A stretch of DNA of 64,000 nt from Planctomycetota bacterium (GCA_029259935.1 JAJDEH010000023.1:1-64000), one strand, 5' to 3'. Counted from the first letter of the stretch, positions 25,817-33,259 are shown. Notes: generated by a model not told the origin, from the letters alone. Numbers and translations are program-made.

Positions 25817-26676
25817 GCATTCGCGGGAGTTGGCGGTTGGTTCAACAGCATGTCGTAGACGACTTCATCAAAGACGATGTGGTAATAAAGATACTGGCTC
25901 GGGTTCGAGAAAAACGCGCTGCTGTTGTAATGGCCGCGATTGTTGACCTCCTGCATGAAGAAGTCCAAGTCAATCTGTACTTGCCGATTTTCCGCGTAGA
26001 TCTGTTTCATGCACCACAACAAAATCGAGTCGGAGCCGAACGAGTTCAATGCCGTGATCGTGGTTCGCAAGTCGCCAAAAATAGTGATCACGGTGACGAT
26101 CATGAGGACCAGATTCGTGGCCCCTAGAATCTGAAAGGAACATCGACGGTTTTCTTCCAGAACGGCCTTGCTGAACTCTTCGTGGTCTCCCGGTTTGATC
26201 GATCGAATGTACTCCAGGTTTTCCAAAAACACCGCTTTGTCAAAGCGATCGACCAGTTCATACGAGAGCAGATCGTGTCCGATGGTCAAATTGTTGCGGA
26301 CCATGGTCCTACAATCCTCGACGCCGAATTCTCCGTCGATTCCATTCAACTTCTTTTTTTCGTTTTCGGCGGGCGCGTCGCGGCGGGCCAGCATGTGGCG
26401 ATAAAGAAGCGGCTCGATTTGCACGTGTCTCATGAACAGCTCGGCGGCGTCATGGCGAGCCAGGTATTTCGTGCCCAGCGCCATGCAACTGTCGATCAAA
26501 TACCCTTCAAATCCCAGCGGAAAGCGGCGCAAGACGAACTTAAGAGGAAAGCTGACAAAGCGAAGAAAGAAATAGAACACCAGCAACAAGGGCCGGAGCA
26601 GGATAAAGTCCCAATGCGTTTTCTCTTTCGCGAAAACTTCGTTGACGTAGTCAGTAATGTAGGGAAAGCGTTGCAT
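25813..26676 (-). CDS. Unrecognised membrane-associated protein, first gene of the ketosynthase operon
   Basis: 287 residues, no family recognised. A long hydrophobic segment lies near 25-50 (FILLRPLLLVFYFFLRFVSFPLKFVL) and a second near 190-208 (LVLMIVTVITIFGDL); between them is a helical, charged region rich in His and Asp/Glu (KYLARHDAAELFMRHVQIEPLLYRHML, TIGHDLLSYELVDRF, YYHIVFDEVVYDML). The scattered His/Glu pattern could bind metal, as in membrane di-iron enzymes, but I see no clear HxxHH box. Its stop overlaps the ketosynthase start by four bases. A nested dyad begins three bases upstream of its ATG. An enzyme or scaffold of the same pathway is the likely role. Confidence 0.75.
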   Translation of the reverse strand: MQRFPYITDYVNEVFAKEKTHWDFILLRPLLLVFYFFLRFVSFPLKFVLRRFPLGFEGYLIDSCMALGTKYLARHDAAELFMRHVQIEPLLYRHMLARRDAPAENEKKKLNGIDGEFGVEDCRTMVRNNLTIGHDLLSYELVDRFDKAVFLENLEYIRSIKPGDHEEFSKAVLEENRRCSFQILGATNLVLMIVTVITIFGDLRTTITALNSFGSDSILLWCMKQIYAENRQVQIDLDFFMQEVNNRGHYNSSAFFSNPSQYLYYHIVFDEVVYDMLLNQPPTPANA

Positions 26677-26679
26677 TTC

Positions 26680-26755
26680 CTGCTCGTTGAGATTGAGAAA
26701 AGCGAATCGTTAGATTGTAACAACGATTGCCAGGTGCCAAAATCTCAACGGGCAG
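26680..26755. promoter_or_regulatory. Nested dyad in the divergent promoter region
   Basis: A 15-base arm at 26680-26694 (CTGCTCGTTGAGATT) pairs with 26741-26755 with one mismatch. Inside, AATCGTT (26705-26711) pairs with AACGATT (26722-26728). The whole lies in the 121-base gap between the ketosynthase operon (minus) and the glycosyltransferase gene (plus). One arm contains the AGGA that could serve as ribosome-binding site of the minus-strand operon. It could be an operator for a dimeric regulator of both units, or an RNA hairpin that hides the start site. Confidence 0.55.
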
Positions 26756-26797
26756 CGGCCCTATTCAACCGTTGAAAATGAACTGGCAACATGATAC

Positions 26798-28168
26798 ATG
26801 TTACGGAACGTCGAACGTCTTTTGGCAAGTCCCCATCACGAACGAGTTGTGACAATGCATGGACGGGCACTGGGACTAGCCGTCGCCCTTGGATGTGGCG
26901 CTGTACTGCGGCTCATCTGGCTCTCGGACATCGAGTATAAAGCGGATGAAGACTACTCGATGCACATTGCCCGAGAGGTTGGCCAAACGGAACCGTGGCC
27001 CGCGACCGGCATGCCGAGCAGCGTGGGGATCCCTAATTTTGGCTTGAGTGCGTGGCTGTTCGTGTTCGTCGGACGTGTTTTCTCTGTTGAAACTCCGCCC
27101 GATTTGGCGCGTGGGGTGGCGGTACTTAGCATCGTGGCGATGGGGTTGTACGTCCCGTTTGTGCGAGGATTCGTCGCCGAATCCGAACGCGAGGTTTGGT
27201 ACTGGGGGGGCGCGATGATGGCCGTCAATCCGCTGGCGGTTTTCTTGCACCGCAAGATCTGGCCACCCGCGCTGTTTCCATTGTTTACCCTGGCGCTGCT
27301 CGCTGGTTGGCTGCGGCGTGAGAAGCCCATGGGTGCATTGACACTAGGCGTCGGTGGGGCGCTCGCCGGCCAACTACACATGAGCGGGTTCTTTCTATCG
27401 GCGGCATTCGTGGGCTGGTGCCTGCTATTCGACCGTCACTCGATGCGCTGGGGATGGTGGCTGCTGGGAAGCTGTGTTGGCGCATTGCCGATCCTGCCGT
27501 GGATAATAACGATTGTCGAACACCCAGAGTTTTTGGATTCCGGATCTCAACAGGCCAGCTGGATTCATCCACTGAAGGGACTCTTCTGGATCCGCTGGTT
27601 CGTTCAACCTTACGGATTTGATACGTTGAATCACTCGCTGGGAAGCGACTTCTGGGATCTAATGCGGTATCCGCTGATCGGCAATCGTCCCACTTTTCTG
27701 GTGGCGGGGCTGCATTTGCTCTCGGCCATGTTGTTCGCACGCATCGGACTGCCGACCCTGAAGCGGTGGTGGCGTGATCGACGCGGTTGGTCCTCGATGA
27801 TAGTAGGGCGTTCTAGCCCGACGGCATTTAGTTTGGCCGCCGCTTTTTGGGGCTTCGGTTTCCTGTTCGCGGTCACAGCGATTCCTTACCGTTATTATTA
27901 TTTGCTGGTCAGCATGCCACTGATGTTTGTGGGGGCGGCCCGGATCGCGCTGGCCGTTGAGGACATCAATCCCTGCCGGCTACTCCGACCTCGGAGCAGC
28001 TTATTTCTGCTCTGCGTCACACAAGCACTCATTTCGTTCGCTTTCTTGAGCTATATCCACCTACAAGATCGCCAAATTCGAGGTGATTACGGCATCCCGT
28101 ATCGATTGCACTCGCCAGCTCCGCAAATTGGGGAGTTGTCAAAGCGAATGCGCGAAAGCAAAGACTAG
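26798..28168 (+). CDS. GT-C glycosyltransferase (family 39/PMT-like), polytopic
   Basis: 456 residues with ten or more predicted helices. The first outer loop has IEYKADEDYSMHIARE, whose acidic pair is where GT-C enzymes (ArnT, PMT and relatives) place their catalytic Asp/Glu. These enzymes move a sugar from a polyprenyl-phosphate donor to a lipid or protein on the outer face of the inner membrane. Ends with a short basic-acidic tail. It diverges from the ketosynthase operon across the dyad at 26680-26755, which suggests shared control; glycosylation of the cluster's product is possible but unproven. Family is clear at the GT-C level, the subfamily less so. Confidence 0.82.
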   Translation: MLRNVERLLASPHHERVVTMHGRALGLAVALGCGAVLRLIWLSDIEYKADEDYSMHIAREVGQTEPWPATGMPSSVGIPNFGLSAWLFVFVGRVFSVETPPDLARGVAVLSIVAMGLYVPFVRGFVAESEREVWYWGGAMMAVNPLAVFLHRKIWPPALFPLFTLALLAGWLRREKPMGALTLGVGGALAGQLHMSGFFLSAAFVGWCLLFDRHSMRWGWWLLGSCVGALPILPWIITIVEHPEFLDSGSQQASWIHPLKGLFWIRWFVQPYGFDTLNHSLGSDFWDLMRYPLIGNRPTFLVAGLHLLSAMLFARIGLPTLKRWWRDRRGWSSMIVGRSSPTAFSLAAAFWGFGFLFAVTAIPYRYYYLLVSMPLMFVGAARIALAVEDINPCRLLRPRSSLFLLCVTQALISFAFLSYIHLQDRQIRGDYGIPYRLHSPAPQIGELSKRMRESKD

Positions 28169-28334
28169 CCCGAATCAACGGCGTCAGAAAAAGCGCCGAG
28201 ATAAACCGGCTTGGAATGGCGAATGAAAGAGTCCTACAGAGAGAACCTAGCCAGTTGCGTTGGCCCAAACAGTTCGCTGACGACGGTAACCTCAAGGGGG
28301 CAGCATCTGCGAGAGGAAACGCATGCTGACCGAC

Positions 28335-28581
28335 CAAGCCCGACGGAAACTCACGTGAAATAGGCTACCCGTTCGGTGCTTTCGGGGCGAAAGCTTTCGC
28401 CCCATCGCTTCCGCCGGGCTTGTCCCGGCGCGAGCGGCAACTGAGCAGCTACTCGCCTACCTGGGGGCAACCCCGACTCTCCGCTCGGCTCGTCCCGGCG
28501 GAAGCAACGACTTACTCGCTGGTCCCAGTCGAGCGCCGGACGAGACAATAAGGGCCGGGCGGACACTGAGCGACAAGTGCC
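28335..28581. repeat. GC-rich repeat, copy R1
   Basis: Shares most of its roughly 245 bases with 31207-31446 in the same orientation (for example CATCGCTTCCGCCGGGCTTG and GCGGCAACTGAG, GAGCGCCGGACG). Near its start is the perfect palindrome GGGGCGAAAGCTTTCGCCCC at 28384-28403. Both strands have open frames here (CFRR...RRKRWGE), but these are the repeat being read, not genes. It lies next to a transposase remnant in the 648-base gap 28169-28816, which otherwise holds nothing I can name. Confidence 0.6.
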
Positions 28582-28586
28582 GGTGG

Positions 28587-28690
28587 TTAAGACGCACACT
28601 GAGCGATTAGCAGCCACTGCATCCAACGGCTCAAGTTGCCATCCTGGTGGGGCCGCAACACGAGGTGGAAATGGTTGGGCATCAAGAACA
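28587..28690 (-). pseudogene. Remnant of a REP-associated HUH (Y1) transposase
   Basis: On the minus strand the codons from 28682 down read MPNHFHLVLRPHQDGNLSRW and then MQWLL, followed by disruption and a TAA. NHFHLVL carries the His-hydrophobe-His metal-binding motif, and DGNLSRWMQWLL is the usual continuation in RAYT (TnpA-REP) proteins. Only about 35 codons remain: neither the N-terminal strand nor the catalytic Tyr helix is here. This kind of enzyme moves REP palindromes, which are plentiful in this region. Clearly dead in this copy. Confidence 0.75.
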
Positions 28691-28816
28691 AGAAAATATT
28701 TGGCGTAAGTCGGTGGCGGACGGCGCATTGTGAACAGTGGACGGACCAGCTCAACCGGCTCGCGGGACGAACCGGTCCGACGTAAAGTTCTAACTCATTT
28801 CTTTGGGAGGTGTCCG

Positions 28817-29149
28817 ATGAAGCGCGTTTTGATCATGGTAGTTGCATTCGCAGGTTTTTCCGCATTCGCAGTCGAAGCGAACGCCGGTGAACCGAAGAGT
28901 TCGAACGTCTCGAAATCCGTCCTTGCCAGCCTCGGACTCGGTGGGATGCGGGCAATGAGCAACGACGAGGGGATGCAGGTGCGCGGAAAGTCGGTGGTGT
29001 TCGGAACACCGGGAAGCGGTTTCTTCATCACGCGAGCCAACCCGAACTCAGCAAAGGTCAACGGCGTGATTAGCGTTATTCATGCTAAGTCGATTGGTTC
29101 CACAGCGATCTTAGGGCACCCCACGGCGGGGTTCAAAATTGTTCCCTAA
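28817..29149 (+). CDS. Small secreted protein with a DEGMQVRG motif
   Basis: 110 residues; ATG at 28817 with GGGAGG six bases upstream, the clearest ribosome-binding site in this stretch. The open frame extends 29 codons upstream through repeat sequence and is not used. A signal peptide (1-23) ends in EANA before GEPK. The mature part has LASLGLGGMRAMSNDEGMQVRGKSVVFGTPGSGFF, then a Gly/Ser-rich C-terminal half with no Cys. The SNDEGMQVRG core looks like a motif that recurs in small planctomycete exported proteins, but I cannot name a family. It is one of very few intact genes among the repeats. Function unknown. Confidence 0.72.
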   Translation: MKRVLIMVVAFAGFSAFAVEANAGEPKSSNVSKSVLASLGLGGMRAMSNDEGMQVRGKSVVFGTPGSGFFITRANPNSAKVNGVISVIHAKSIGSTAILGHPTAGFKIVP

Positions 29150-29319
29150 TCGGCGAGCCACATTTTAGTTCACACCGATCACACCTCTTGCGCCACGTTC
29201 TCGTAGCGCAAGGGGTGCTGTGTTTGGCGGCGTGGATTTAGTCTTACGCGCTCGTTGGAATTCTGGGCGTGTTGGACGGGCCGGCAAGCTCGGAAAGACA
29301 AACGAGGCCGCATCCCGCC

Positions 29320-29609
29320 GGACTTGGCTCCGATTTTGGAGCGGCTGCATGTGGCCAGCGACCACTGGGTGGAAACGGTGCTGCATTTCGGCCGCTGGTT
29401 TCGCCGCGCGGCGGGGCGAGCGGTCAGCTTGGCTGAAAAAGCCGAGCGTAACGACCGGCATTGTCTGCACGGGCTCAAGCCGACCGCAAAGCTCTCGCCC
29501 AGATGAAGAGCTTGGCAGAATGATGGGGGGCAGAATGATTTCTCGTTCTCCCGGTTTGGGTGAGTCGCACGGGGGCTTTTTGTTGGAAAGTGCGGTCACG
29601 CAGCATAAA
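29320..29609 (+). repeat. GGCAGAATGAT interspersed repeat, copy A (short form)
   Basis: The core at 29488-29609 runs from CAAAGCTCTCGCCCAGATGA through GGCAGAATGATGGGGGGCAG to GTCACGCAGCATAAAC. Upstream, AAGCCGAGCGTAACGACC and the CCGCTGGTTTCGCCGCGCGG stretch are shared with copy B. It fills most of the 605-base gap 29150-29754. ORFs crossing it in both directions are shadows of the repeat. Confidence 0.65.
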
Positions 29610-29754
29610 CTATGGGTGGCCCGGATGGCTTCTAAAGAGTCTTCGTCGCGAATGCCGGCATGGGCCATTGAGATGCTGTCGCCGGCCTCTCATTGGTATA
29701 CTGCGGCCGCCATCGTTGTACATATTGAGGCAGAAGCGATTTGAGGCAGAAGCG

Positions 29755-30759
29755 ATGTCCTTTGAAGTAGCCTGTAGTGGTTGTCGTCAGAAATTTGTTG
29801 CGCGACCAGATTTGGCAGGGAAAACGGTCGCTTGTCCGGCCTGCGGAGCGCCATTCGCAATTCCAACCTCGCACTCCACAACAGCAGCTTCACCAGCAAC
29901 AGCTGCTGACGTTCCCCTCGTCGTTAACTGTCGATGTGGCCGTCGATTTTCGGTTCCTGCGGCACTGGGAGGACGACTTTTTGCTTGTCCAGGATGCCAT
30001 GGGCAAATACAGATTCCTTTAATCCAGCCGCCGGACAGTTTGGATGAAGCAATTCGAATGGAGCAGGCAACTCCAGTTGCGCCGCTCCATCCTCCGTCCC
30101 CGCGAGCCTATCAACCACCGCCGAGACCGCGTGCCCCAAGAAGGCGGAGGTGGAACTATCGCCTCCGCCTTGGTTGCGGACAATGGGTCGCCCTCTTTTT
30201 TGCTTTGTTCGCCTTGAGTCTTGTGGTTGCTTTTGTTCTCGGCGTCGTTAAAGGATTCAAGAATGTCAACGCACACCGCCAAGGAATCACGCTATGGGAA
30301 CCCTATGAAAGCAAAGCGGGAAAATTCACGATTAGTATGCCTTGGAATGTCGAGACGAGTTCTACAGAGGTTACAAAACCTGGTGGAAGAGGGAAAGTCA
30401 AAGTCTATTTTGCCGTTGGTGAGGGCGCGGATGGTTCGGTGTTTGCCGTGTCTTATTTTGATTTACCACCGGGCACTATCAAGATAAATCCCTCTGCGGG
30501 AATGGTCGATCCACAGGTTGCGAAAGCACTGGCGCTCAAAGGCCGACTTCGAGAGTCAAAGGATTTTAAGACTTTTGATTCCGATGGAAAGGAATACGTA
30601 ATGGAGACCAATGTCGAAACAAGACCAAGGGATCTGCACGGTCGTTCCTTCAGGATCGGCAATCGCGTCTTCGAGCTGTACTGCGAATCAAAACAAGGTT
30701 CCCTACCAGATTCGACGAGCAGACAGTTCCTAGATTCATTTTCATACTTTGGTCATTAA
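29755..30759 (+). CDS. Membrane protein with two zinc-ribbon motifs
   Basis: 334 residues from the ATG at 29755; the frame is open far upstream, but that part is repeat A. Just before the start, TTGAGGCAGAAGCGAT occurs twice in tandem, the second copy running into the ATG. Two MJ0042-type zinc ribbons follow: C7/C10 with C27/C30, and C59/C61 with C78/C81 (the second is CxC, not CxxC). Then a Pro/Arg-rich linker, one membrane helix near 150-172, and a soluble domain of about 160 residues, probably outside, without recognised motifs. Codon use is more AT-rich than in the neighbouring housekeeping genes, which could mean recent arrival. Function unknown. Confidence 0.75.
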   Translation: MSFEVACSGCRQKFVARPDLAGKTVACPACGAPFAIPTSHSTTAASPATAADVPLVVNCRCGRRFSVPAALGGRLFACPGCHGQIQIPLIQPPDSLDEAIRMEQATPVAPLHPPSPRAYQPPPRPRAPRRRRWNYRLRLGCGQWVALFFALFALSLVVAFVLGVVKGFKNVNAHRQGITLWEPYESKAGKFTISMPWNVETSSTEVTKPGGRGKVKVYFAVGEGADGSVFAVSYFDLPPGTIKINPSAGMVDPQVAKALALKGRLRESKDFKTFDSDGKEYVMETNVETRPRDLHGRSFRIGNRVFELYCESKQGSLPDSTSRQFLDSFSYFGH

Positions 30760-30891
30760 GCAGTAAGCATTCAAGGCCCCAAAGTGCCACCGACCCGGCG
30801 AGCCCACCAGATTCCATGGCGACGGAAAACTCAAAGCGTGCCGTGGATTCATACCGCAGCAAATCTTCGACGATCGACGTTCGTTTGGCTG

Positions 30892-31075
30892 CTGGTTCCG
30901 CCGCGCGGCGGGCCGGGCGATTAACTTGGCGGAAGAAGCCGAGCCGCAAAGCCGTCGCCCAGATGAAGAGTATGGCAGAATGATGGAGGGCAGGATGATT
31001 TCTCGTTTTTCGGGCTTGGGTGAGTCGCATGGAGACTTTCTGTTGGAAGGTGCGGCCACGTAGCATGAAATATGG
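30892..31075 (+). repeat. GGCAGAATGAT interspersed repeat, copy B (short form)
   Basis: Same orientation and layout as copy A: TTCCGCCGCGCGGCGGGCCG, then CCCAGATGAAGAGTATGGCA, GGCAGAATGATGGAGGGCAG, TTGGGTGAGTCGCATGGAGA and CACGTAGCATGAAATAT. Like copy A it lacks the roughly 80-base middle segment present in copies C and D. It belongs to the gene-free stretch 30760-32216. Confidence 0.65.
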
Positions 31076-31121
31076 GTTGCTTTTCGGTGAAGCCAATTGT
31101 TTTCAGGCCCGACCGTTGAAT

Positions 31122-31446
31122 CGTTGCTTCCGCCGGGGCCGGCCCGGCGGAGAGCGTTTACGTTTTTTGCGATCGTTGGTAGCCGCGCAATTGTGTTCGC
31201 GCTGGGACAAGCCCGCCGGAAACTCATGTGGATTAGGCTGCCCCTTCGCGACTTTCGGGGCGACAACACTTCGCCCCATCGCTTCCGCCGGGCTTGTCCC
31301 GGCGCGAGCGGCAACTGAGTAGCTACTCGCCTACCTGCGGGCAACTCCGGCTCTCCGCCGGGCTGGCCCCGGCGGAAGCAACGATTCACTCGCTGGTCTC
31401 AGTCGAGCGCCGGACGGGACAAAAAGGGCCAGACGGACAACAAGTG
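31122..31446. repeat. GC-rich repeat, copy R2, with 34-base inverted arms
   Basis: Arms at 31122-31155 (starting CGTTGCTTCCGCCGGGGCCG) and 31350-31383 pair with one mismatch. The part 31207-31446 is the second copy of the repeat at 28335-28581. The left arm has no counterpart in copy R1, so R2 is the fuller version. An ORF of 215 codons on the minus strand (30742-31389) is only this repeat and copy B read through. Confidence 0.65.
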
Positions 31447-31480
31447 AAAAAATAGGGCCACCAGCGACCAGTCCTGTGAT

Positions 31481-31694
31481 AATACAAATCATGGATGGCC
31501 CCAATCGGACCCGCCCCCAAACCGGTGTTGGCGCTACGCTGACCACCGGCTAATCGCTAAAATCCCTTCGGGATGCAATCGAGTCGGATAAGGCTCGCAG
31601 CCAGTCATCGGTGATTAGCACAGCGCCACCACTAGTAATGGTAACTGAGAGTATCATCCCAGAGAGCCGATGCGGGCCATCCATGATTTATATT
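31481..31694. repeat. REP-type element with 20-base inverted ends
   Basis: AATACAAATCATGGATGGCC at 31481-31500 pairs with 31675-31694 at 19 of 20 positions. Between them is a REP-like unit: CCACCGGCTAATCGC, the palindrome TCCCTTCGGGAT, GGCTCGCAGCCAGT and GTGATTAGC. A second copy of this inner unit is at 32010-32125. Confidence 0.6.
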
Positions 31695-31915
31695 ACGGGA
31701 CTGCACCTGCCAACAGAAAGTCTTCATGCGATCCGCTCGGCAGGCAAAGAGGTGGCGGGTCAGAATCGATGGAACTGCGGCGCGATCGCGGAGGAAATGG
31801 CCTCGTCACCCAAGCCGGAAGATCGAAAAATCATTCTGCCTTCCATCATTCTGCCAACGTCTTCATCTAGGCGAAGGCTTTGCGGCTCGGCTTGAGCCCG
31901 TGCAGCCAATGCCGA
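31695..31915 (-). repeat. GGCAGAATGAT interspersed repeat, copy C (long form, inverted)
   Basis: Read on the minus strand: CACGGGCTCAAGCCGAGCCG, CAAAGCCTTCGCCTAGATGA, GGCAGAATGATGGAAGGCAG, then about 80 bases absent from copies A and B (GCGATCGCGCCGCAGTTCC...CCGCCACCTCTTTGCCTGCC), then GCGGATCGCATGAAGACTTT. Its far end abuts the inverted end at 31675-31694. ORFs at 31611-31965 are the repeat being read. Confidence 0.65.
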
Positions 31916-32009
31916 GCGTCTCTATCACTACAAATCACGTAACCGCTTACCACCCACACGGTTGAAACAAAAACGATAGTTTAAACAGTAAAACTAATCG
32001 GCCCTCGGA

Positions 32010-32125
32010 ACTTAACCGGTGGTGGCACGGGCTACTGGCGGATATCCCTTCGGGATGGAATCGAGCCCGATAGGGCTCACAGCAATTAGCCGGTGGTCGC
32101 CGCAGGCGCACCACCGGTTAGCGAG
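32010..32125. repeat. REP-type palindromic repeat, second copy
   Basis: Contains CCGGTGGTGGCACGGGCTAC, TCCCTTCGGGATGGAATCGA, CCCGATAGGGCTCACAGC and AATTAGCCGGTGGTCGCCGC, ending CACCACCGGTTAGC. The GGTGGT...ACCACC ends can pair. Matches the unit at 31535-31640. It sits about 100 bases from a Y1 transposase remnant, as REP units often do. Confidence 0.6.
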
Positions 32126-32216
32126 CAGATGCACGCATCCTGAAAGGATGCCAGCCGGATGTCAGGAGGCTCAAATTGCCATCCAGTTTCGGCGTCTTTT
32201 GTGGATGTCCACGGTG

Positions 32217-32486
32217 TCATTCCAAATACTGCGTGTCGTATTCGACGCCAGCCAACTCGAATAACTCTATCAACTCTTCTCGAAAGGTGCGCTTTTGGTG
32301 GTGCTTCTTTTGATTCGCAATGTAGGCCTGGACGCGCTCTCGTGCGTTTGCACTGACGGTGAATGCCCCGTAGCCCTCCTGCCATCGGAACGGCTTGTCG
32401 CCGATTTCGTCGTGAACCCAAGTCGATGAGGCTTTCTTTAGTTCACGCATGAAATCAGAAAGACGATGAGTTGCCTTGAGCCCCAC
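32217..32486 (-). pseudogene. Truncated IS200-like (Y1) transposase
   Basis: 89 codons remain, matching the C-terminal two thirds of small Y1 transposases: HRLSDFMRELKKASSTWVHD, KPFRWQEGYGAFTVSANARE, and VQAYIANQKKHHQKRTFREE with the Tyr that should attack DNA. The N-terminal part with the HUH motif is missing: upstream of codon 1 (32487-32535) nothing continues the protein. Different in sequence from the RAYT fragment at 28587-28690, so at least two such enzymes have decayed here. Not functional. Confidence 0.8.
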
Positions 32487-32539
32487 CGTCTACCGGTCAC
32501 GACAAGCACCTTCGCACAGTGGCTGCCCTAATATGCAAA

Positions 32540-32618
32540 AAAACTGTTCGACAGGATGAACAGGATGGTCAAGATTCAGAACATCCTGTTCATCTTGTTA
32601 ATCTTGTCAAAAAAACAG
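32540..32618. repeat. Palindromic GACAGGATGAACAGGATG repeat
   Basis: GACAGGATGAACAGGATGG is followed by ACATCCTGTTCATCTTGTTA and ATCTTGTC, forming an imperfect inverted repeat between A7 tracts (about 32536-32543 and 32610-32617). Repeats of the CATCCTGTTCATC type are common between genes of many environmental bacteria. No gene; 32487-32539 is plain spacer. Confidence 0.6.
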
Positions 32619-32624
32619 AAAAGC

Positions 32625-32832
32625 CTTCCCTAGATGAAAAGCTTGGCAGAATGATGGAGGGCAGAATGATTTTTCATTCTTCCGGCTTGGGATAGTAGGG
32701 GGCAGTAGAACCACTTCATCTGCGATTGCGCCGCGACTCCAGAATCCTCGCGCGCCACCTCCCCATTTCCCCTGCCGAGCGGGTCGCATGGAGACTTTCC
32801 GTTGAAAGGTGCGGTCACGCCGCATAAAATAT
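32625..32832 (+). repeat. GGCAGAATGAT interspersed repeat, copy D (long form)
   Basis: TAGATGAAAAGCTTGGCAGA, GGCAGAATGATGGAGGGCAG, the middle segment shared with copy C (GCGATTGCGCCGCGACTCC...GCCACCTCCCCATTTCCCC), then GCGGGTCGCATGGAGACTTT and GGTCACGCCGCATAAAATAT. It lies in plus orientation, opposite to copy C. Open frames across it on the minus strand are not genes. Confidence 0.65.
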
Positions 32833-32929
32833 TCGGTTGCCCTTTTCATTTTTTCGGTTCTTATGCCGTCGCTTTCGATATCCTCTTTTTAAGCTTCGAG
32901 GATCTTTCCGCTAGGAAACGTTGACAGTC

Positions 32930-33259
32930 ATGATGCAGTGGTTCTTAGGCCTGTTAGCCGCAGTTCTAGTAGCAGCTTTCGGGTGGAGTTCTCACATTTA
33001 TTATCGAGGCTCGATGCCATCCGCGAAGCTTGTCCTGCTAGCGTATTTCATGGGTTGCACTATTGTAGTTGTGTTCTGGTTTATTGCTGGCCTCCCATTG
33101 TTTGGTGCTGGGCATACAGGCTTGGCTCAAGCAGTCACCGACAGGATGGGGTTGTGGGGAGTAGCAATGATTGTCCACTGGCTTGCGTCCTTCATCGGCC
33201 TCTGCTTTACATACACTGCCCGTCACTCGCGGAAGATGTCTGCAAGGAACAGCGAGTAG
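32930..33259 (+). CDS. Small membrane protein, unknown
   Basis: 109 residues starting MMQWFLGLLAAVL; an in-frame TTG three codons upstream is possible. Three likely membrane helices: about 3-22, 33-57 and 78-100, with a basic C-terminal tail (ARHSRKMSARNSE). There is no strong ribosome-binding site. Its base composition is more AT-rich than the window average. It lies alone between repeat D and a secretin-like fragment. I recognise no family, and the case for a real gene rests on the regular pattern of hydrophobic segments. The stretch 33260-33413 after it holds nothing visible. Confidence 0.5.
   Translation: MMQWFLGLLAAVLVAAFGWSSHIYYRGSMPSAKLVLLAYFMGCTIVVVFWFIAGLPLFGAGHTGLAQAVTDRMGLWGVAMIVHWLASFIGLCFTYTARHSRKMSARNSE

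Noticed and set aside
28351..28728. Minus-strand open frame of 125 codons
   Set aside because: Covers repeat R1 and the RAYT remnant in the wrong frame; the peptide CFRR...RRKRWGE recurs in R2, so it is repeat-derived.
30742..31389. Minus-strand open frame of 215 codons
   Set aside because: Runs through repeat R2 and copy B; no domain, and its parts match the ORFs in the other repeat copies.
28335..32832. Many short repeats, possible CRISPR array
   Set aside because: Spacing is irregular, copies are inverted relative to each other and longer than CRISPR repeats, and no cas genes are near.
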